Positions 19,503 through 27,083 of a stretch of 64,000 nucleotides of DNA are shown here, one piece after another. Every line of letters starts with the position of its first letter. Within the stretch, counting starts at the first letter, position 1. A program made the translations under genes and the position numbers. Location: positions 2,778,001 to 2,842,000 of the forward strand of contig CP030277.1 in the NCBI GenBank assembly GCA_003330885.1, written 5' to 3'. The stretch comes from Rhodobiaceae bacterium (GTDB lineage Bacteria; Pseudomonadota; Alphaproteobacteria; Parvibaculales; Parvibaculaceae). The notes beneath the pieces are model-generated. The model was given only the letters and a program-made list of their open reading frames with translations, was not told the DNA's origin and made no database searches.

Positions 19503-20345
19503 ATGAGCGAGAAACTTCTCATCATTGACGGGTATGACAAACCCGGCCGGGAAAACCTCGGCAGGGCTGGCTGCACATTGGCAGGCACCCTCTACGAGCG
19601 CATGATCCGTCGCTTCCTGCCCGACGCAAAGATCACAATCCTGCACCCGGCAGATCCGGATGAGGCACTGCCAACTGGCACCGCCCTCGCGAACTTTGAT
19701 GCAGCGCTTTGGACAGGCTCAAGCCTCACCATCTACCACCAGACCCCTGATGTAACACGCCAAGTCGATCTTGCCCGGGCACTCTATGCGGCGGGAACGC
19801 CAAGTTTCGGCAGCTGTTGGGCGCTGCAGATCGCTGCACTTGCTGCAGGGGGCACCTGCCGCCTCAACCCAAAAGGTCGAGAGTTTGGCATTGCCCGAAA
19901 AATTGCGCTGACAGATGCAGGCCGCGCCCATCCGCTCTATGCGGGCAAAGCCCCTGTCTTCGATGGCTTCACCAGCCACTTTGACGATGTGGAAAGCCTG
20001 CCCGCGGGCAGCATCCATCTGGCAGGAAACAACATCACGCCGGTCCAGGCCGCCATCGTCACCCACGAGGGCACCCCCTTCTGGGCCGTGCAATATCATC
20101 CTGAATATGATCTACGCGAAGTTGCCGCACTGACCCGCTTCCGCAAAGACGGCCTGGTAGACACCGGCTACTTCGCTGACAGCGCCGCCGCAGATAGTTT
20201 CATCACTGAGCTTGAAACATTGCACGCAGACCCCTTGCGCAAGGACATTGCATGGCGTCTCGGCATTGATCACGATGTCATAGACCCCGACACCCGCACA
20301 CTTGAGGTCAAGAACTGGATCGCAAATATCTTACGCCAGAACTAA
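19503..20345 (+). CDS. Class I glutamine amidotransferase-like protein
   Basis: GATase1 fold of 280 residues. The nucleophile elbow is FGSCWALQIAALAAGG and the C-terminal catalytic pair is in VQYHPEYDL, completing a Cys-His-Glu triad. The N-terminus is SEKLLIIDGYDKPGRENL. No partner synthetase domain is fused, so it may act alone as a gamma-glutamyl hydrolase or with an unlinked partner. It follows the flavoenzyme and dioxygenase on the same strand, which suggests handling of a gamma-glutamylated or amide intermediate in the same pathway. An upstream ATG at 19491 would add four residues. Confidence 0.85.
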   Translation: MSEKLLIIDGYDKPGRENLGRAGCTLAGTLYERMIRRFLPDAKITILHPADPDEALPTGTALANFDAALWTGSSLTIYHQTPDVTRQVDLARALYAAGTPSFGSCWALQIAALAAGGTCRLNPKGREFGIARKIALTDAGRAHPLYAGKAPVFDGFTSHFDDVESLPAGSIHLAGNNITPVQAAIVTHEGTPFWAVQYHPEYDLREVAALTRFRKDGLVDTGYFADSAAADSFITELETLHADPLRKDIAWRLGIDHDVIDPDTRTLEVKNWIANILRQN

Positions 20346-20351
20346 TCTGGT

Positions 20352-21176
20352 CTAATCGCGGATGCGTAGGATCACTGACTGGCTCGCACTCGCCATCAAT
20401 TCTCCATTCTCCGCAAACAAGTGCATCCGGCCATGGGCGAACCCATTGTGCACCCCGTGAATCCGGATATCCAACAGCACCCATTCTGTCTCAACGATCT
20501 TGCGAATTCGGATCGTATTATCGAGACTGTTACCGCCAGCGTCACGCCCAATGGCATTGCCGATGGCTGAGGGTACAAAGTCCGCCATCACCGCGAGCGC
20601 GCTGGAACTCATGGGCAGATCTTCACGCATCCGCGCCCACAAGACGACATGGCCGTCTTCGCTCAAGCCGCCTTTCTTGCGCTCTTCCCCATAGCGGCCT
20701 TTCACCACACGCACATCAATGCGGCCATGCAGGTCTTCACGGTCTTCACGCCAATGATCAACTGGCGCGCAATCTTGCGGCGGCACGACGTCAGGCTTCT
20801 CAGCCCATTGTGCAGAATATTCACTCGGGCGTTCACCCAACGCTGCGTTCACCGTGAATATTTCACGGTCACCAACATGCCCCACAACCCGCGCCTGGGT
20901 GTTGTACTTGCCATGAACCGGAACCAACACATCCAGGTCGACAATGTCACCAACCCGCGCAAAGGAGAGATATTGCGCCGCCGCCCAAACAGTTGGGCGC
21001 CCAGTCGTCTCTTCAATCGCGCGGATCGAAGACGCAAGGCCAACGCCGCCGAACAGGAAGAGGTTTCCTGGAGGACCAACGCTCAGCTTGTCTTCGACAG
21101 GCAGGAAGTAGCGGTTTGGGTTGTGAGTGGGCTGAAGATCAAAGAGATGGTCTGTGGAAGCGGCAATATCAGGCAT
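20352..21176 (-). CDS. Acyl-CoA thioesterase-like protein (double hotdog, TesB-type)
   Basis: The 274-residue protein has two hotdog halves. The N-terminal half contains LFLFGGVGLASSIRAIEETT and VWAAAQYLSFARVGDIVDLD; the C-terminal half contains ADFVPSAIGNAIGRDAGGNS and the WVLLDIRIHGVHNGFAHGRM strand, resembling TesB's W-x-L-hydrophobic pattern. This fits hydrolysis of acyl-CoA thioesters, but the exact substrate is unknown. It is convergent with the amidotransferase (six-base gap) and 92 bases downstream of the sulfatase-modifying enzyme, on the same strand. Confidence 0.8.
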   Translation of the reverse strand: MPDIAASTDHLFDLQPTHNPNRYFLPVEDKLSVGPPGNLFLFGGVGLASSIRAIEETTGRPTVWAAAQYLSFARVGDIVDLDVLVPVHGKYNTQARVVGHVGDREIFTVNAALGERPSEYSAQWAEKPDVVPPQDCAPVDHWREDREDLHGRIDVRVVKGRYGEERKKGGLSEDGHVVLWARMREDLPMSSSALAVMADFVPSAIGNAIGRDAGGNSLDNTIRIRKIVETEWVLLDIRIHGVHNGFAHGRMHLFAENGELMASASQSVILRIRD

Positions 21177-21268
21177 TAAGTCTCACTCAAACAGGAGGGG
21201 GAGAGGGGGAATTGAGCGACTACCTAACCATTCCGGCGGTGAAATTCAAATTTGGCGACACCCAGACC

Positions 21269-22204
21269 TTACGGCTTGGTCATTGCCACTGTCCTGAAAC
21301 CAATATGGTCGGTCCCAAGATCCACCTCCTGGGGATGGCGCGCCGCCGGCCGATAGCGGCGACAATAGTTGGGCGCACAGAGGTAAGAGCCGCCTTTCAT
21401 CAAACCAATTGACGCATCAGGTGCTGCATAAGGGTCCGCCGTCCACTCCCAGACATTTCCGATCATGTCATAGAGGCCATAGCCATTTGGCGGGTAGCAG
21501 CCAACCGGCGCACGGCCCACAAAGCCATCAGCCCCTTCATCGTTGAACGGGAAAAAGCCCTGCCAATTGTTGGCGAGATATTCCCCGTCGGGCTCACGCT
21601 CTTCGCCCCAGGCATATTTTGCGCCATCAAGGCCACCGCGCGCCGCATATTCCCACTGAACCTCTGTTGGCAGTGTGCGACCTTTCCATGCGGCGTAGGC
21701 AACAGCATCTTGGTAAGCAACTTGAACGACGGGGAAATGTTCACGTCCCACAATGGTGCTGCCTGCCCCCTCCGGCTGCCGCCAATTTGCTGTGTCGGCA
21801 TAAGACCACCGGCCTTCAGCATTGTTCTCAGGGACATGAAACACCGCGGCGCCGGGTGGCACGACACCGTCAATTCCCGCTTCCGCAACCGTCACATATC
21901 CGGTTGCGTCCACAAACTCAGCAAACTCCGCATTGGTGACTTCGGTCGCGTCAATCCAGAAGCTCTGAACTTCCTCACGGCGCACCGGTCCTTCTTCGGA
22001 ATAGATGCCGCCCGCACCCATATCGAAAGAACCCCCTTCGATGAAGACCATGCCCGAGGTCTCGGGCACGATTGCCTCAGGAGACAGACAGCTCACCCGT
22101 TGATCAACTGGACCTGAGGACGGCCAAGCCAGATAGGCGACCGCCCCCAGAAACAAAGCCCCCAGTGCAACCGCGCTAGTTTTGCCAATAGACGAATTCA
22201 TCAT
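21269..22204 (-). CDS. Formylglycine-generating enzyme, membrane-anchored (SUMF1/FGE family)
   Basis: Converts the active-site cysteine of a sulfatase to formylglycine. From the ATG at 22204 the protein is 311 residues, with an N-terminal hydrophobic anchor at about 9-27 (TSAVALGALFLGAVAYLAW) and then the FGE-sulfatase domain (MVFIEGGSFDMG; LPTEVQWEYAARGG; YDMIGNVWEWTADPY). The C-terminal GGSYLCAPNYCRRYRPAARH holds Cys276 and Cys281 at the spacing of the two catalytic cysteines of human and actinobacterial FGE, so it looks catalytically competent, unlike cysteine-less relatives such as PvdO. The start overlaps the sulfatase 3' end by 29 bases, so the pair is translationally linked. A longer frame start at 22303 lies deep inside the sulfatase gene and is unlikely. 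Confidence 0.88.
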   Translation of the reverse strand: MMNSSIGKTSAVALGALFLGAVAYLAWPSSGPVDQRVSCLSPEAIVPETSGMVFIEGGSFDMGAGGIYSEEGPVRREEVQSFWIDATEVTNAEFAEFVDATGYVTVAEAGIDGVVPPGAAVFHVPENNAEGRWSYADTANWRQPEGAGSTIVGREHFPVVQVAYQDAVAYAAWKGRTLPTEVQWEYAARGGLDGAKYAWGEEREPDGEYLANNWQGFFPFNDEGADGFVGRAPVGCYPPNGYGLYDMIGNVWEWTADPYAAPDASIGLMKGGSYLCAPNYCRRYRPAARHPQEVDLGTDHIGFRTVAMTKP

Positions 22205-23846
22205 CTTCTTTAAGCGGCTCTGCCAGGGTTTTGTCAACATAGACCGGCATCGCATTCGAAGATGGCCAGATTGGCTCGGCCTGATCCGCCTTGTGGGCAT
22301 CAAGTAACGCGGTCAGTTCAGCAAGCTTGGCAGGTTCTGCATCCAACAGGTTTGTCGTTTCGCTTGGATCTTCTGCCAAGTGGAAAAGCCACTGCTTACC
22401 CTGAAGGCCTGAGACCTGCAGCTTCCAACCATCCTTCAAAACGGATCTATATTCCCCGTCTGACCAGAAGAGCACGTCATGAGGCTTACCTTCAGCCTCT
22501 CCGACAACGAAGGGAACAAAGTCAACGCCATCCATCACACGGTCCGTTGGCATTGCACCGCCCGCCGCACCCGCCGCTGTCGCAAAAAGATCGATATGTG
22601 CAACGGGCTCATCATAGACGGTGCCCGGCGCAATGCGTTCAGGCCAGCGGGCAAAGAAGGGAACATGTGTACCGCCTTCAAACAGAGTGAGCTTCCAGCC
22701 GCGATAAGGCGTGTTGAGATCATCAAGCCCCACATACCCGGCCCCACCATTATCGCTTGTGAAAATCACCAATGTGTTCTCGTCCAGACCATTGTCTTTC
22801 AACGCCTGCATCACCCGGCCAACTGACCGATCCACCGCGCGCGTCATCGCGGTGTAAACACGCAAACGATGATCTTCAATATGAGAGAGTGCATCATAGT
22901 CAGACCTCAACGCCTGCAACGGCGTGTGAATGCCCCAATGTGCGAGATAGAGAAAGAAAGGTTGGTTGCGATTGTTCTCAATCACTTTCACCGCTTCATC
23001 GGTGTAATAGTCGGTGATATAGCCACGCGGTTCGAAACGCTCACTGTTATTGAAGGTCGACGCATATTGCATATTTGGCCAAAGGAACCGGTCAATCGGA
23101 TCAAAGTCCTGATAGGAATTCACCACATCCGGGTGATCTTCCGGCAGGTAAAGTCCGCTCGCCATGAGCAAACTGTCGTCAAACCCCTGCTCAATAGCGC
23201 TGCTGCCATTGGTGTGGCCAATATGCCATTTGCCGATATGCGCTGTGTAGTAGCCAGCTTCCTTCAGCATCTCAGCAACTGTGATTTCGCTTGTCGGCAT
23301 GCCAAGGTCCTGAAAGCTGGGCACCTCAACATCGGTGTCGAAAGCAAGAGTGGGGTGAGGTCTGTCAACTCCGAGATTCTCGGCGACGAACCCGACAAGG
23401 GACACCATGCCAGGAGGGGTCGGCGTAAACTCAAAGCCAAAACGGCTGGCATATCGACCCGTCATGATCATGGCGCGAGACGGCGCACACACGGCATTTC
23501 CAGCATAACCATTTGTAAACGCAACACCTTCGTGGGCCAGCGCATCAATGTTAGGCGTCTGCATATCAGAACCCGACGCACCACCACCGTAATAACTAAT
23601 GTCATTGAAGCCCATGTCATCTGTGACAATGAAGATAATGTTGGGAGGACGCTCTGATGGCGTGGCGGTGGCAACGTCCGGCCCCTTGGGCCAAACCACA
23701 TCCTGATTTGGACCGACAGGGTTCATGAAGCTTTGAAGAACACCGGGAGCTTGAAGGACGATCTCCACCCGGTAAACCCAGCCAACAGCGATCAGCACAA
23801 GTAGCGCGACACCAACACCGCCAAAAACCTTCTTCAACATTTTCAC
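22176..23846 (-). CDS. Formylglycine-dependent sulfatase, membrane-anchored
   Basis: Type I sulfatase of 556 residues hydrolysing a sulfate ester. The N-terminal hydrophobic segment (VALLVLIAVGWVYRV, about 13-27) is an uncleaved anchor or signal. Metal-binding residues are in IIFIVTDDMGFNDISYYGG. The modification motif CAPSR is at 120-124, followed by AMIMTGRYASRFG as expected for the C-x-P-x-R signature. The HIGKWHIGH segment and the SDNGG segment (IFTSDNGGAGYVGL) complete the active site. The product should work outside the cytoplasm. It sits in an operon with its maturation enzyme downstream and an unknown membrane protein and GST upstream. Confidence 0.95.
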   Translation of the reverse strand: MKMLKKVFGGVGVALLVLIAVGWVYRVEIVLQAPGVLQSFMNPVGPNQDVVWPKGPDVATATPSERPPNIIFIVTDDMGFNDISYYGGGASGSDMQTPNIDALAHEGVAFTNGYAGNAVCAPSRAMIMTGRYASRFGFEFTPTPPGMVSLVGFVAENLGVDRPHPTLAFDTDVEVPSFQDLGMPTSEITVAEMLKEAGYYTAHIGKWHIGHTNGSSAIEQGFDDSLLMASGLYLPEDHPDVVNSYQDFDPIDRFLWPNMQYASTFNNSERFEPRGYITDYYTDEAVKVIENNRNQPFFLYLAHWGIHTPLQALRSDYDALSHIEDHRLRVYTAMTRAVDRSVGRVMQALKDNGLDENTLVIFTSDNGGAGYVGLDDLNTPYRGWKLTLFEGGTHVPFFARWPERIAPGTVYDEPVAHIDLFATAAGAAGGAMPTDRVMDGVDFVPFVVGEAEGKPHDVLFWSDGEYRSVLKDGWKLQVSGLQGKQWLFHLAEDPSETTNLLDAEPAKLAELTALLDAHKADQAEPIWPSSNAMPVYVDKTLAEPLKEDDEFVYWQN

Positions 23847-23865
23847 CCTCCCCGGGTAGTCATCG

Positions 23866-24486
23866 TTAGCGGCGAACCACTGCGTTCAACACACCTGCAA
23901 CACTCAACAACACGAAAAACAAAAGCACCCTCGGATCGGTCAGGAACAGTCTGTCTTCAATTGGAAACGCAATCGTCTTTTCAAGGGACGCTGTTTTGAA
24001 ATCATGTCGTCCTGAAAAGGCAGGATTGATCGTGATCTCCATCATGTCGCGCCGGGAGCGATATCGCATTGCCGCACCTCTGGTCCACACACGGGCATTC
24101 TCTATACCCACAACGTCGAGCGCATCGGATACCGCAGAGCCAACCATCACGGGATGCGACGCACGGCTAAGAAGTGCCGGCCACATATATTCCATGTATT
24201 TGGCCATCACATCATCAGAGCTGTCACTCGGCTCGACGCCTTCAACCGGGTCCGGCGTGTCTTTCATATGAATGGCATTGATCATCAGAAAGTCGTTGCC
24301 GGTGTCAGACTCCAGAAATGCCCTTACCCGAGCGAGCACCTCTGCGTCACCGCCACGTTCTTCAAACGCGGACATGTAGCGATCAACTTCTTCCTGAGTC
24401 AGCGGACCACCAAAACTTGTGTACCAGAAGAAGAACACCGCATAGAGAAGGGCTGGAACGAGCCAAACCATCAAACGAAGCGACAT
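23866..24486 (-). CDS. Unknown two-helix membrane protein in the sulfatase operon
   Basis: Not recognised. The 206-residue product has a hydrophobic helix at each end (about 5-24, LMVWLVPALLYAVFFFWYTS, and 183-202, VLLFFVLLSVAGVLNAV). About 155 residues lie between them, rich in charged residues, and probably project outside the membrane. The central domain includes an AMRYRSRRDMMEITINPAF strand pattern. It sits 20 bases upstream of the sulfatase and 12 bases downstream of the GST gene, so it is clearly part of the operon. A membrane partner of the sulfatase is one reading, but nothing in the sequence proves it. Confidence 0.75.
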   Translation of the reverse strand: MSLRLMVWLVPALLYAVFFFWYTSFGGPLTQEEVDRYMSAFEERGGDAEVLARVRAFLESDTGNDFLMINAIHMKDTPDPVEGVEPSDSSDDVMAKYMEYMWPALLSRASHPVMVGSAVSDALDVVGIENARVWTRGAAMRYRSRRDMMEITINPAFSGRHDFKTASLEKTIAFPIEDRLFLTDPRVLLFFVLLSVAGVLNAVVRR

Positions 24487-24497
24487 GGATTATTCCT

Positions 24498-25526
24498 TTA
24501 AGCGAAGAGCTTCTCGCAACCGGTTCCGGCTAGAACCTCGTCAACAAGCTTGCGGTCGGCATCAGCCAATGCTGCATGTTCATCCCGAAGCCATTGAAGG
24601 CACTTGCCCTGATAAGCAAATGGCTTCTGCACCCACCGCGCCCCATCGATTTCAGTCTCGACTGTGTCAGCGCCTTCCATCAGCGCCTTGGCATTCGCGA
24701 GAAGTGCTGGAACATAATAAGATCCGACTTCTTTGAAGAGATTGATCAACGTTTGCGGGATCGCATCGCGTTTGGTCCAGGCGCTTTCATCTGCATCAAG
24801 CCCACTCAGGTCATCGACCATATCTACCCACGCATAGACGGCCGGGGCTTTGTCGAGGGTGAGTTGCATCGGTGTCGGATCAAATGTCGCAAGCTGCGTC
24901 AACTGCCCATACATGCCAAAGTCACTGCTTGCCGGGCGTGCCCCAAACAGGAAGGAGGACTTCTCAAAGTGCGAACGCATCACACCGAGATAGCGTTCAT
25001 AGCTCGCCTCAATGACTGGGGCTGTTTCATTGCTGGACCCAACAACATGCAGCCGTGAAATCTGACGGTCTGCAAAAATTCCGCCGAGCTTAAGCGCTTC
25101 TTCTTCTGCCTGTGGCTTCAATGTCCAACGTGGCAGGATAGCCGATGCCTTATCTATATCTGCCTGGAAGTGCCAACGATAATGGAACATGGGCTTGGTG
25201 AGCCATTCGTCGGCATAGTCTTCCAGCAGATAGTCAAGAAACGCGATCGCAGGGTCGGTCGGAATAACCGACCGTCCTTCGAACTCGTTTTCGAAGCGTC
25301 GGATCAGCGGCGTGCTATCGACAACCGCTTCCATATCGCCAGACGCATTCGGCAAAAAAAAGGTAGGCAGAAGCATCACCTTTGGCGCGGGCATACCCTC
25401 AGGCAAACCATCCCGGTTCATGTGCAGTCTGTAAGGCAGATGACGATACCGCATCACAGCCAGCATCTTTCGTGTGTAGGGAGACCCTGGCGCTCCCATC
25501 AAAGTGAGCGGTGTCGAAACTGTCAT
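24498..25526 (-). CDS. Glutathione S-transferase family protein
   Basis: 342 residues, longer than the usual 200-230 of simple GSTs. The N-terminus LMGAPGSPYTRKMLAVMRYR is a thioredoxin-fold GST start with the S-P-Y-T residues near the expected active site. The all-helical C-terminal domain contains SSFLFGARPASSDFGMYGQL, the conserved GST motif that has an aspartate at a helix N-cap. The extra length is between and after these parts. It is the first gene of the operon running through the membrane protein, sulfatase and FGE. What it conjugates or isomerises is unknown. Confidence 0.82.
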   Translation of the reverse strand: MTVSTPLTLMGAPGSPYTRKMLAVMRYRHLPYRLHMNRDGLPEGMPAPKVMLLPTFFLPNASGDMEAVVDSTPLIRRFENEFEGRSVIPTDPAIAFLDYLLEDYADEWLTKPMFHYRWHFQADIDKASAILPRWTLKPQAEEEALKLGGIFADRQISRLHVVGSSNETAPVIEASYERYLGVMRSHFEKSSFLFGARPASSDFGMYGQLTQLATFDPTPMQLTLDKAPAVYAWVDMVDDLSGLDADESAWTKRDAIPQTLINLFKEVGSYYVPALLANAKALMEGADTVETEIDGARWVQKPFAYQGKCLQWLRDEHAALADADRKLVDEVLAGTGCEKLFA

Positions 25527-25631
25527 GCAAACCTCCCATGCGGTCGGAGCCGGCTAAAGCCACTCCACCATTATTTTGTTCCCGTCAGCGTAGAAGTTGG
25601 CATTAATAGTGTCAATTCTTTGTTTGTCCAC

Positions 25632-25654
25632 AAAAAAACCCGCCAAAGAGCGGG
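25632..25654 (-). terminator. Rho-independent terminator
   Basis: On the minus strand GCCCGC, loop, GCGGG is followed by a run of seven T. It ends the transcript of the SnoaL-like gene before the GST operon begins. Confidence 0.85.
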
Positions 25655-25681
25655 CTTTCTCGATTGTTCTGCTTGAAACGC

Positions 25682-26116
25682 TTAAGCAGCTTTCATTTTT
25701 TCCAGCATCGCGCCCATGGCAGCATGGACAGCATTGACCGCCTGAAGGGGGCGGATCATGACCTTGAATTCGATGATTTTGCCGTCATCATTGCAGGTGA
25801 TGATGTCGACACCATTCACATATTTGCCGTCCATCTCGGTCTCAAACTCAAGCATGGCGTGATTTCCAGCGAGAATTTCCTTGGTGTATTTGAATTCGCC
25901 GGAATTCTCAGCAGGCTTGTCTTCACCAGGCGTTCCCTGGCCACCAAGCGTACCGCCTGCCGCACGCAGATAAGCCAAAGTCAGGTCCTTGCCGACCTGC
26001 GGCTTGAAGACGATAGGCGAAATAAAGACGCACTCATCAGCGATCAGCGCCTCAAGCCCCCCCGACTTCTTGCCGATGATGTATTCGTGCCAATCAGCAA
26101 TGCATTTCTCAATCAT
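25682..26116 (-). CDS. SnoaL-like / nuclear transport factor 2 family protein
   Basis: 144-residue single-domain protein of the NTF2-like fold. The cone-shaped fold starts with helices (MIEKCIADWHEYIIGKKSGG) and continues with strands such as DECVFISPIVFKPQVGKDL, HAMLEFETEMDGKYVNGVD and KIIEFKVMIRPLQAV. This is the pattern of ketosteroid-isomerase/SnoaL-like small-molecule enzymes. No catalytic residue assignment is safe. It stands alone, with its own terminator and a 318-base upstream gap. Confidence 0.82.
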   Translation of the reverse strand: MIEKCIADWHEYIIGKKSGGLEALIADECVFISPIVFKPQVGKDLTLAYLRAAGGTLGGQGTPGEDKPAENSGEFKYTKEILAGNHAMLEFETEMDGKYVNGVDIITCNDDGKIIEFKVMIRPLQAVNAVHAAMGAMLEKMKAA

Positions 26117-26434
26117 CTCTCAACCCTTTCAGATAGCGGCGTATCACCCACGTGGTTCTGGCGGGACAATAGCCCAGCAGGTCGAACGTACGCGCGTCGC
26201 TAGTCGAACAAAAATGTACAGCAAACTTTCGCCGGATCGCTGGCAGCCGCGGGGCTGTGCCTATCTTTTCCTTGCATTTGATGGCGGCAGAGACCGTCCA
26301 CCATAAAACTCGCCAATGCCCGGCAAGCACATCTTGATTTTCCGACCATTAATGATGATATTATCATTAATGAATTAAGTCACATAAGGCCGGACTGAAA
26401 AATCAGGCCTTTCAGGTGAAAAACGGAGCACACG
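26117..26434. other. Intergenic region between SnoaL-like gene and divergent TetR
   Basis: 318 bases with no supported gene. It must hold the promoters of both divergent genes. The only clear structure is the inverted repeat at 26347-26372 described separately. Nothing else recognisable is seen. Confidence 0.5.
26347..26372. promoter_or_regulatory. Probable TetR operator (10-bp inverted repeat)
   Basis: CATTAATGAT and its exact complement ATCATTAATG are separated by the six bases GATATT, 62 bases upstream of the TetR start. Size and symmetry fit a TetR-family operator. The surrounding sequence is strongly AT-rich compared with the flanks. Confidence 0.65.
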
Positions 26435-27079
26435 ATGGACCTCATGGAGCTGGAGCAGCCTTCGGTCAGCCGCGTAGAGCGCAAGCGCATGCGGGCACGT
26501 TCGCGCATTCTGGAAGCCGCCGAGGAACTCATGCGGGCGAGAGGTTTTGATGCAGTCAAAATCCAGGACATCACCGATGTTGCCGATGTTGGGCACGGGA
26601 CGTTCTACACGCACTTTAAGACAAAGATGGATGTGCTGGTTCCCATTCTCCGCACAAAAGCTCGCCAGTTAACCGACCAGCTTGACGACCTAACGCGGGA
26701 TATGACAGATCCAGCCAACGTCGTTTCGGTTAGTGTCAGACACATGCTGACTGAGATCTCCAAAGACCCGCTATGGACCTGGTTTCTCTTTAAGTCCGAC
26801 CTTCCGATGGACCAAATCCGAGAAGCAAGCGGTGCGAGCGCAAAGCGCGATATTCAAATGGGTGTCGACGCAGGTCGTTTCATCGCACACGACGAAAAAA
26901 CGCTTGAACCGTTCTTGCTCGGTGCCCTCGCCGGTGTCATTCGCGACAAGTACGAGACAGGTCTCAATCAAGCCATTATCGAGAACTGCGCTTACATTCT
27001 GCTTTTAGTCCTTGGCCTGCCAAAAGAAGAAGCGCGCAAACTATCCTGCACGCCCCTCCCACCACTCTCGGCGGAGTGA
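26435..27079 (+). CDS. TetR-family transcriptional regulator
   Basis: 214 residues. The N-terminal DNA-binding domain (about 20-70) reads RSRILEAAEELMRARGFDAV and IQDITDVADVGHGTFYTHFK, which is the canonical TetR helix-turn-helix. The C-terminal ligand domain is unassigned. An inverted repeat lies just upstream. The gene is convergent with the P450 gene (four bases between stops) and divergent from the SnoaL-like gene; either could be a target. Confidence 0.93.
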   Translation: MDLMELEQPSVSRVERKRMRARSRILEAAEELMRARGFDAVKIQDITDVADVGHGTFYTHFKTKMDVLVPILRTKARQLTDQLDDLTRDMTDPANVVSVSVRHMLTEISKDPLWTWFLFKSDLPMDQIREASGASAKRDIQMGVDAGRFIAHDEKTLEPFLLGALAGVIRDKYETGLNQAIIENCAYILLLVLGLPKEEARKLSCTPLPPLSAE

Positions 27080-27083
27080 AAAT

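Noticed and set aside
22869-23657. 262-residue frame antisense to the sulfatase
   Set aside because: Shadow of the sulfatase coding strand; basic, low-information translation.
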